A stretch of DNA of 40,506 bases from JBKXSZ01 sp047017005 (GTDB lineage Bacteria; Bacillota; Clostridia; TANB77; CAG-508), in contig JBKXSZ010000013.1 in assembly GCA_047017005.1 (NCBI GenBank), positions 1 to 40,506 of the forward strand, in the 5' to 3' direction. Positions 33,920 to 40,506 of this stretch are shown in pieces. The notes beneath the pieces were generated by a model. The model had not been told where the DNA came from, made no database searches, and worked only from the letters and a program-made list of their open reading frames with translations. A program made the translations under genes and the position numbers. The stretch's first letter is position 1. Each line of letters begins with the position of its first letter.

Positions 33920-35689
33920 ATGGCATTTGATGGACTTGTAACGAAATCCGTTGTATTGGAATTACAATCTGTTTTAATTGGAGGAAAAATTAATAAAATA
34001 TATCAACCCAATCGAAATGAAATTCTATTAGGTATTTATTCTAGTGGAAAAAATTATGCTCTCACAATTTGCATTGATTCAAATCATTGCCGTATCCATT
34101 TAACCACTTCAACAAAACCCAACCCACTTTCTGCACCTAATTTTTGTATGTTGTTACGTAAACATCTTATTGGAAACCGTATTCAAGCTATTCGCACCTT
34201 TGGATTAGAGCGTATTATAGAGATAGAAATGGAAGGATACAACGAGTTAAAAGACAAAACGCAAAAAAAATTAATGATTGAGCTGATGGGAAAACATAGT
34301 AATATTCTTTTACTAAATGAGAACGATACTATTATTGACTGTTTACGTCATCTAGATATTGCCTCTCATTCGTATCGTGACCTTTTACCTGCTAGAAAGT
34401 ATGTTTTTCCTGTTTCGCATAAAGTAGATTTTACGAATCTTTCATCTTTTACTGATTTTAAGGATACTCTTTTGCAATATATGGAGAATCAAGAAGTAAA
34501 AGATATCCCTTTAGATTCATTGATTTCTAATTGTTTCACAGGATTTAGTAAATCTTTTATCCAATATACTTGTAACCAATTAGCAATTTCTTTAAACAAT
34601 ATACTAGACACGGATTTAAAAAAGCTATATGATTATCTTGTTTTATTCATGCAAGAATTAGACAATCAAAATGTTTGCTTTACTACCTACGAACAAGTAC
34701 GTAGGCAAAAAATTCATCAAGATTATGTATTAACAATAGGAACAAAAGAAGAGTTACTTCAACTCAATTGGAAGTTAGATGACTACTATACTCAAAAAGA
34801 GCAAAATGAAGCTTTTCTAACATATCGTAATAACATGTTACGCATTATTTTAGATAGTCTAAAGAAATATACCAATCGTTTAGCACACATTAATCAAAAA
34901 TTAGCAGAATGCGACAAAATGGATACTTACCGTATCTACGGTGAACTTCTCACCTCTAACCTATATCGTTTTCAAGAAAACGTAGCTTCAGTTACCTTAG
35001 AAAATTATTATGAGAATAACAAAGAAATAACTATACCTCTAGATAAACGTCACTCGCCTTCCTATAATGCTAAATTATTTTTCAAGAAATATACAAAATT
35101 AAAAAATGCACTTGTTATTGTTGGAAAGCAAAAAGAAGAAACCAAACAAGAACTTTCCTATTTAGAAAGTCTTGTATATGAATTAGAATCTGCTAAAACA
35201 ATAGCAGACTTAGATGAAATATATAACGAGCTTGAAGAAAGTACTCTTTTTCAGGACAAATTTAATTTTTTAAAAAAGAAAAATAACAAAAAGAAATCTG
35301 AAAGTAAAAAGAAAGAAAGGATACTAACTCCTCTTACCTATCATATAGATGGTTATACTATTTTAGTTGGAAAGAATAATAAACAAAATGATTATTTAAC
35401 TTTAAAAGTAGCTAGAAAGCAAGATTTATGGTTCCATACACAAAAGATACATGGTAGTCATGTTGTCTTAAAAATAGAAAACCGTCAAGAAGATATTCCA
35501 GAATCCATTCTTCTTACTTGTGCCAAACTTGCAGCATATCATAGTAAAGGAAAGAACTCCACTAACGTTCCTGTTGACTATACCTTTATCCAAAATGTGA
35601 AGAAGCCGTCTGGCAGCAAACCAGGTATGGTAGTTTATGTAGATTACAAAACTATTTTTGTTACACCAGAAGATTTTACAAAAAAATAG
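33920..35689 (+). CDS. rqcH: RqcH (Rqc2/NEMF homologue, NFACT family, FbpA-like)
   Basis: 589 residues. RqcH binds 50S subunits jammed with unfinished peptide and adds C-terminal alanine tails that mark them for degradation. The N-terminal MAFDGLVTKSVVLEL and the GGKINKIYQPNRNEILLGI strand are family hallmarks, as is the NFCMLLRKHL helix; a coiled middle and an NFACT-R domain (ILVGKNNKQNDYLTLK, DLWFHTQKIHGSHVVL near 510-525) follow. The ATG at 33920 is preferred because AGGAG lies nine bases upstream and the family begins MAFDG; an ATG two codons earlier is too close to that site. If CGG stalls are common here, this rescue factor would be relevant. Confidence 0.95.
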   Translation: MAFDGLVTKSVVLELQSVLIGGKINKIYQPNRNEILLGIYSSGKNYALTICIDSNHCRIHLTTSTKPNPLSAPNFCMLLRKHLIGNRIQAIRTFGLERIIEIEMEGYNELKDKTQKKLMIELMGKHSNILLLNENDTIIDCLRHLDIASHSYRDLLPARKYVFPVSHKVDFTNLSSFTDFKDTLLQYMENQEVKDIPLDSLISNCFTGFSKSFIQYTCNQLAISLNNILDTDLKKLYDYLVLFMQELDNQNVCFTTYEQVRRQKIHQDYVLTIGTKEELLQLNWKLDDYYTQKEQNEAFLTYRNNMLRIILDSLKKYTNRLAHINQKLAECDKMDTYRIYGELLTSNLYRFQENVASVTLENYYENNKEITIPLDKRHSPSYNAKLFFKKYTKLKNALVIVGKQKEETKQELSYLESLVYELESAKTIADLDEIYNELEESTLFQDKFNFLKKKNNKKKSESKKKERILTPLTYHIDGYTILVGKNNKQNDYLTLKVARKQDLWFHTQKIHGSHVVLKIENRQEDIPESILLTCAKLAAYHSKGKNSTNVPVDYTFIQNVKKPSGSKPGMVVYVDYKTIFVTPEDFTKK

Positions 35690-35691
35690 GA

Positions 35692-35720
35692 TTGAAATAT
35701 TATGTAGATTATGCTATACT
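35692..35720 (+). promoter_or_regulatory. Sigma-A promoter of the small membrane protein
   Basis: TTGAAA and TATACT exactly 17 bases apart, leaving a leader of about 105 bases before the start codon. Confidence 0.7.
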
Positions 35721-35738
35721 ATTAGAATAGTTATTGTA

Positions 35739-35770
35739 TATTTCACTTCACTAATTAGTGAAATGAAATA
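35739..35770 (+). repeat. 32-base near-perfect palindrome in the 5' leader
   Basis: TATTTCA-CTTCACTAATTAGTGAA-ATGAAATA reads almost the same on both strands around a central AATT. It lies 18 bases past the -10 box, so it could be a repressor operator or a leader hairpin. Confidence 0.6.
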
Positions 35771-35832
35771 TTCCTACTTTTAGGACTTTAACTTTAGCAA
35801 CTAAGACAGCATGAAAGATAGGAGGAATTATT

Positions 35833-36186
35833 ATGTTGCGGATGGTATTGAGTTTTATTTATTGGATTGTTGTGTATTATTTTCTTACACCACTTGTCCA
35901 ACTTACCTTTGACCAGGGTGATGCTTTTGTTTACTTGTATCTAGCCCTTGCCTTTGTTGGACAAATAGGAATTCATATGATACGGCAAAATGGTGATAAA
36001 ACCGAAATAGTTTCTTATGTTTTTGCCGTTATCTTTGATTTAACTTTAATCTGTATAACATCTAATATCGTCTCTACATTATTTAGTATTACTTTTACAT
36101 TAGCATTCCAAATTGTAACATTCGCCCTATGCTTACGTGAAAGTAATGTTAAAGAAATATTTAAAAAAATGAAAACACCTTATTGA
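35833..36186 (+). CDS. Small four-helix membrane protein of unknown function
   Basis: 117 residues with four hydrophobic segments (about 5-22, 32-49, 62-80, 83-100) and a basic tail (KEIFKKMKTPY). AGGAGG seven bases before the ATG fixes the start. I do not recognise the family. It holds the only in-frame CGG codons I find outside the two frameshift junctions: codon 3 (35839) and codon 51 (35983). A +1 shift at either leads quickly to a stop, so CGG must be read as a sense codon here; both places suit Arg at a membrane-cytosol boundary. It has its own promoter, a leader with a palindrome and an overlapping terminator. Confidence 0.75.
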   Translation: MLRMVLSFIYWIVVYYFLTPLVQLTFDQGDAFVYLYLALAFVGQIGIHMIRQNGDKTEIVSYVFAVIFDLTLICITSNIVSTLFSITFTLAFQIVTFALCLRESNVKEIFKKMKTPY

Positions 36187-36202
36187 CTTTAAGGTGTTTT
36201 TC
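36172..36202 (+). terminator. Intrinsic terminator of the small membrane protein gene
   Basis: AACACCTTA and TAAGGTGTT form a stem overlapping the stop codon and run into TTTTTC. Confidence 0.85.
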
Positions 36203-36317
36203 TATATTTATTAAGATATACAAGAAAATAGTAGAAAGGTGAAATACAACATGAGTACAGAAATTAAAAAGAAAAAAGAATCTCAATTAAATTAATTTTA
36301 GGCTATCCAGATTGTTT

Positions 36318-39300
36318 TTATTCTATACTTTTTAAAGATTCTATCATGTCTATTTTCTTTAGTCTAAAGTATGTTGCTATATTTACAAAGCTTGCAAATA
36401 TCAAGGTAATAAGTGCTCCATATATAAAACTAATTGGTTCTATACGTTTATTAAACATTAACATATCTAATTCACAAGTATTGATAATAAAAGTATTTAA
36501 TAAAATTCCACCTAATATTCCAAAGATAATCCCTAATATCGTTAAAATAATTGTTTCTTTAGTTACATAGCGATATACCTCTTTATCATAAAATCCTAAG
36601 ACCTTAATGGTTGCTAATTCTCGTATCCTTTCACTAATATTTACATTCGATAAATTATATAGTACAACAAAAGCTAATAATCCAGCTGCTCCTATCAATA
36701 TCCATACTACATAATTCATATTACTCATCATGTCATCAATCATAGACATAGAGGCTTTGATAAATTCTACAGAGGCTATGGTATTTGTATTGCTTCCTAA
36801 TATTTCTTTACTTACTTCGTCTTGTTGCTCTGACGTTAGTTCTTCCGTCTTAGCTAATACCATATTAAATTTTACATTTTCTCCATAAAGCTTTTGATAT
36901 AAATCTGGTGACATATACACATAATGCCATAGATAATTTTCTGTAATATGGGAAACTTTTGCCTCTACTTGTTTATCGTCTGCATTCTGTAAATAAATAG
37001 TATCTCCTTCTTTTATTCCAAGTAATTTTGCTACTTTTTCTGTTATAATAACAGTTTCATTATCTAACTGATATTGCTGTTTTTTTAGTCTTGATTGTAA
37101 TGTGATATATTCTGCCATTTGTTCTTTTTCTTTAGGTATCATAATTTGTATTTCTTCTTGTTTACCATCTTTACTTAGTTTTCCTGCTTGTTTATTATAT
37201 AACATACTTTGTTTTATTTCTGGTCTTTGCTTAATTTCCTCTGATTGTTGTTGTATTTCCTCTCTTTTTGCATCCTCTTTATACATTACTTGCATGTCAT
37301 AATGTAAAACATCGTTGTATTGGATTGGTACCATTTCTGTAATAGAATCCTTTAATCCAAAACCTGCTACAATAAGAGAAGTACAACCGCATATTCCAAT
37401 AATGGTCATTAGGAATCTCTTCTTATATCGGAATAAATTTCTGGCTGTTACTTTTTGTGTGAATTTCATTCTCTTCCAAATAAAAGGGATTCTTTCTAAT
37501 AACACTCGTTTTCCTGGTTTTGGTGCTTTTGGCCTCATTAGTTCAGCAGGAGTAGAGGTTAATTCAAAGATACAAGAAAAAATTGTTGCTCCACAAGTAC
37601 ATAGTAGTGCAATTCCAATGCCTAATGTCGTATAGTACATATTAAATTCTGCTATTAATGGTGGTAGTGTATACATCATTCTATACATAGTGAAGATAAT
37701 ATTAGGAAGTACTTTTAATCCAATTATTGTTCCAATAAGACCTCCTATAATAGTTGCTAAAAATGCATATAGCATATATTTACTTGCAATTTGTACTTTA
37801 TTATATCCTAGTGCTTTTAATGTTCCTATTTGTACTCTTTGTTCTTCTACCATTCTTGTCATAGAGGTTAAACTAATTAGAGCAGCTACTACGAAGAATA
37901 CTACTGGAAATACTTTTCCAATATTTGCAATTCTTTGGCAATCTTGTTTATATCCTGCAATTCCTGCATTTTGTTCTCTATCTAAAATATACCAATCCGG
38001 TTTTTGAATTTCTTTTATTTTGTCTTTGGCATCATCTAATTCATTTTGAGCCTCTTGTAATTTTGCTTCTGTTTCTTTTTGTCCCTCTTTTAATTTACTT
38101 TCGTTTTCTGCAATTTGTGCTTTTCCCTCTTCTATTTGCTTCTTTGCTTGTTCTAATTTTACATTTCCTTGTTTCTTTGCCTGTTCTAATTTGTTTTTTT
38201 GTGATGTAAGCTGTGCTTTTCCTTTTTCTATTTTCTTTCTTCCTTCTACTAATTGATTTTCTGTTTTCAAGACTTCTCTGATTTGGCTAATCCCCTCTTC
38301 TACTTGCTTTAAGTTTGTCTGTAATCCTAATAATTTAGTAGAAACTTGTTTTTCTGTTAATTGAAGTGCAGAAAGGGTTGATTTTTGTGTCTCTATCTGT
38401 TTTTGTAATTCTTTTTTTTCTGCTTCCGTTGCAGCTTCTAGTTTTTCTTCCAAGTTTGTTATATTTTTCTGTACTGTTTTTATTTGTGCTGTAAGAGCAT
38501 CTTTTTGCGTTTGTAAGGTATTAATTCCTGACTCTAACGCTTTTCTATTTTCTTCTAATTCTTTTTGTTTTTCCTTTACTGTACTACTTTGTGCATTCCA
38601 TTGCTCTTCCGCTTGTGCCAGCTCTTTTTCCTTTTCTTGTATTTGTCTTTCTGCTTTTTTTAATTGTTCTTGTCCCTGTTTTATTTGTTTTTCTAACTCT
38701 TTTTTTCCTTTTTCGTATTCTGTTTCTGCTTTTTTTATTGTTATCTTTGCTTCTTCTAATGCTTGTTTACCTTCTTCAATTTCATTTAATGCATCTTCTT
38801 TTTTCTCAGCATATTCTTCTTGTGCCTCTTCTAGTTTACGATTAGCTTCTCCAACTACTTCTTCATATCTTGCCTGTCTTCTTTCTTCTTTTATTTCCCC
38901 AATTTTATCTTTTACTTCTTTTATTTTATCAGTATAGCTGTCCTGGAATGAATTTTCTTCTTTTGCTCCTTTTACTGTTACATAAATTTCTGTATAAATA
39001 TCGGAATCAATCGCTTCTTCTGGGACATATAGATAATATAAAATCTTTCCGGCCCCTAATTTACTAGAGCCTCTTTCTCTTGAAATATATAGAGGTGATT
39101 CTATGGTTCCTACTATTGTCATGGTATCTACTTTTAAGAAAGACCTACTTTCTTCTTTACTTTCATTTTTCTCCTCTTGTTTTGTGTTATTTTCTGCGTT
39201 AATTTTAATCGTATCACCAATATGATGATTTTCTAATGTTAAAAAAGAAGTTTCTACTAAACATTCATTTTCTTTTTCAGGCATTCTTCCTTCTACTAGT

Positions 39301-39674
39301 TTTACTTGGTTCATTGCGTTTTCTGTATTTTCTTTTGGTAACGAATGTACTTTTACGACCGTATCTTTTTCTTCTATTTCTACAATGGCATCTGTACTAT
39401 AGGTGGGATAAACAGCTTCTACTCCTTCTATCTGTTTTATCCTGTTGACATCTTCTCCTGTTAAGCCTAACGTGGATAACACTTCTATATCCATTAGATT
39501 TTGCTCATCAAAATAGGTATCTGCTGTCTTTTCCATATCTGGACTTGCTGCTTTTATTCCAGCAAAAAAGCCCACTCCTAATAATACAATTAGTAGTATC
39601 GATAAAAATCGTTTGAATGTTTTTTTGATTTCAATAATTCCATCTTTTACAAGGGCTTTTTTCAAATTTACCAC
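36318..39674 (-). CDS. FtsX/MacB-type ABC transporter permease with long coiled-coil loop
   Basis: 1118 residues. An N-terminal helix (about 20-42) leads to an outside domain (43-265), then a coiled coil of about 280 residues (275-556) rich in Glu, Lys and Gln, three helices of the first FtsX core (about 580-705), another anchor near 760, a second outside domain, and a final FtsX core (about 1010-1110). This large predicted permease type is common in Clostridia; exported substrate or signal is unknown. Such proteins couple ATP hydrolysis to work outside the cell rather than ordinary import. It starts at GTG 39674, overlapping the ATPase gene by seven bases, so the two are coupled. Confidence 0.88.
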   Translation of the reverse strand: MVNLKKALVKDGIIEIKKTFKRFLSILLIVLLGVGFFAGIKAASPDMEKTADTYFDEQNLMDIEVLSTLGLTGEDVNRIKQIEGVEAVYPTYSTDAIVEIEEKDTVVKVHSLPKENTENAMNQVKLVEGRMPEKENECLVETSFLTLENHHIGDTIKINAENNTKQEEKNESKEESRSFLKVDTMTIVGTIESPLYISRERGSSKLGAGKILYYLYVPEEAIDSDIYTEIYVTVKGAKEENSFQDSYTDKIKEVKDKIGEIKEERRQARYEEVVGEANRKLEEAQEEYAEKKEDALNEIEEGKQALEEAKITIKKAETEYEKGKKELEKQIKQGQEQLKKAERQIQEKEKELAQAEEQWNAQSSTVKEKQKELEENRKALESGINTLQTQKDALTAQIKTVQKNITNLEEKLEAATEAEKKELQKQIETQKSTLSALQLTEKQVSTKLLGLQTNLKQVEEGISQIREVLKTENQLVEGRKKIEKGKAQLTSQKNKLEQAKKQGNVKLEQAKKQIEEGKAQIAENESKLKEGQKETEAKLQEAQNELDDAKDKIKEIQKPDWYILDREQNAGIAGYKQDCQRIANIGKVFPVVFFVVAALISLTSMTRMVEEQRVQIGTLKALGYNKVQIASKYMLYAFLATIIGGLIGTIIGLKVLPNIIFTMYRMMYTLPPLIAEFNMYYTTLGIGIALLCTCGATIFSCIFELTSTPAELMRPKAPKPGKRVLLERIPFIWKRMKFTQKVTARNLFRYKKRFLMTIIGICGCTSLIVAGFGLKDSITEMVPIQYNDVLHYDMQVMYKEDAKREEIQQQSEEIKQRPEIKQSMLYNKQAGKLSKDGKQEEIQIMIPKEKEQMAEYITLQSRLKKQQYQLDNETVIITEKVAKLLGIKEGDTIYLQNADDKQVEAKVSHITENYLWHYVYMSPDLYQKLYGENVKFNMVLAKTEELTSEQQDEVSKEILGSNTNTIASVEFIKASMSMIDDMMSNMNYVVWILIGAAGLLAFVVLYNLSNVNISERIRELATIKVLGFYDKEVYRYVTKETIILTILGIIFGILGGILLNTFIINTCELDMLMFNKRIEPISFIYGALITLIFASFVNIATYFRLKKIDMIESLKSIE

Positions 39675-40369
39675 TCAATCCTTTCTACTGGTACTGGGTT
39701 TTCATTTTTTACAATATCATAGGCTGTTCCATTTTTAAAATGAATTACTTTATCTGCCATTGGCGTAATTGCACCATTATGGGTAATAATAAGTACTGTC
39801 ATTTTTTCTTTTTTGGCAGTATCTTGTAATAGCTTTAAAATCTGTTTTCCTGTGTTATAGTCTAGAGCTCCTGTTGGTTCATCACAAAGTAATAACTTTG
39901 GATTTTTGGCGATTGCTCTTGCAATAGCTACTCTTTGTTGTTCTCCTCCTGATAGCTGGGATGGAAAATTTCGCATTCTTTCTTTTAGTCCTACTTTCTC
40001 TAAAATAGTAGCTGGGTCTAAAGAATCTTTACATATTTCTGTCGCTAGTTCTACATTTTCAATAGCTGTTAAGTTTTGCACTAAGTTGTAGAATTGGAAA
40101 ACGAAACCAATATCGTCTCTTCGATATGTAGTTAACTCTTTAGCAGAATATTGGTCAATACGTTTTCCATCAATGATAACTTCTCCTTCTGTAACACTAT
40201 CCATGCCTCCTAATATATTTAGTGCTGTAGTTTTTCCCGCTCCACTTGGACCAACAATAACCACTAATTCTCCCTTTTCAATTTGGAAATTTGTATTATC
40301 TAATGCACGAATTCTAACTTCACCCATTTTATATTCTTTTACTACATTTTTAAATTCAATATATGCCAT
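39668..40369 (-). CDS. ABC transporter ATP-binding protein (MacB/LolD type)
   Basis: 233 residues, standard for this class. Walker A GPSGAGKTT is at 40-48, Q-loop FQFYNL at 91-96, signature LSGGEQQR at 139-146, Walker B and D-loop LLCDEPTGALD at 160-170, and the H-loop THNG. It powers the permease encoded downstream. GGAGG precedes the ATG by about ten bases. The promoter is at 40398-40426. Confidence 0.95.
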   Translation of the reverse strand: MAYIEFKNVVKEYKMGEVRIRALDNTNFQIEKGELVVIVGPSGAGKTTALNILGGMDSVTEGEVIIDGKRIDQYSAKELTTYRRDDIGFVFQFYNLVQNLTAIENVELATEICKDSLDPATILEKVGLKERMRNFPSQLSGGEQQRVAIARAIAKNPKLLLCDEPTGALDYNTGKQILKLLQDTAKKEKMTVLIITHNGAITPMADKVIHFKNGTAYDIVKNENPVPVERIEW

Positions 40370-40397
40370 GCGAAAAATTCCTCCTTTTTCTTTTCTG

Positions 40398-40426
40398 ATT
40401 ATATCTCGAATTTCCTTTTTTTACAA
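40398..40426 (-). promoter_or_regulatory. Sigma-A promoter of the ABC transporter operon
   Basis: TTGTAA and TATAAT on the minus strand, 17 bases apart, 28 bases before the start codon. Confidence 0.65.
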
Positions 40427-40506
40427 TTCTAACTTAAAAATGTTTTGATATAATATGAATGAAATATGATAATGTCTTAAGTAATGAAATAGGAAAATGT
40501 CCCAAC

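Noticed and set aside
36251..36295. 14-codon frame (MSTEIKKKKESQLN) with an AAGGTG site
   Set aside because: Too short, directly after a terminator, and no sign of conservation can be seen. A leftover start is possible but not supportable.
1..40506. Mobile elements, prophage or CRISPR arrays
   Set aside because: No transposase, integrase, terminal repeats, phage genes or spaced direct repeats were seen; the content is chromosomal housekeeping.

Overview
The window comes from an AT-rich, low-GC Gram-positive bacterium (Firmicutes, most like an uncultured gut-type Clostridia lineage). The call rests on the nusA-ylxR-ylxQ-infB order, a SigH-type sigma factor, RqcH, TrmR, YlxR, a BceRS-like two-component system and a sortase with an LPXTG protein. 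Shine-Dalgarno sites are strong (AGGAGG-like), sigma-A type promoters are readable, and arginine is written mostly as AGA. It reads as chromosomal housekeeping DNA. I see no phage, IS element or CRISPR array.

Layout. 1-2.8 kb (+): a PF06541 membrane protein and a large divergent RelA/SpoT-fold gene broken by a +1 frameshift. 2.8-11.1 kb (-): trmR, a helical unknown, typA, a GT2/GtrA lipid-sugar pair, rpsA, a cmk-plsC fusion and a P-loop/Asp23 fusion. 11.1-13.1 kb (-): a decayed BceA-like ATPase behind an apparently intact BceS/BceR-like pair. 13.2-17.0 kb (-): a GT39-like membrane enzyme, a processive-type GT2 and a C_GCAxxG_C_C protein. 17.0-27.6 kb (-): the translation/RNA block rimP-nusA-ylxR-ylxQ-infB-rbfA-nrnA-truB-rpsO-pnp. 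27.8-29.0 kb: a sortase facing a tiny LPXTG protein. 29.2-33.8 kb (-): ychF, a GNAT pseudogene, an ASCH gene, tRNA-Thr(GGU), sigH and an extended dCMP deaminase. 33.9-36.2 kb (+): rqcH and a small membrane protein. 36.3-40.4 kb (-): a MacB/FtsX-type ABC transporter.

Main discovery candidate. Two genes are interrupted by the same kind of lesion. The RelA/SpoT-like gene (base 1630) and ylxQ (base 25574) each need one base skipped (+1), and both junctions have the same form: a pyrimidine-rich P-site codon (CCC or CTT), then the arginine codon CGG, with a Gly GGN codon in the new frame. By my manual scan of about 11,900 codons, CGG occurs in frame at only two other places, both in one small membrane protein (35833-36186). 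CGG is thus nearly eliminated, and half of its occurrences sit exactly where the frame changes. This suggests +1 frameshifting directed by a hungry or poorly decoded CGG, formally like the yeast Ty1 site (CUU-AGG-C). In ylxQ the shift could also tune translation of infB, whose GTG start overlaps the ylxQ stop. Assembly error remains the main alternative, though the ylxQ site is not a homopolymer.
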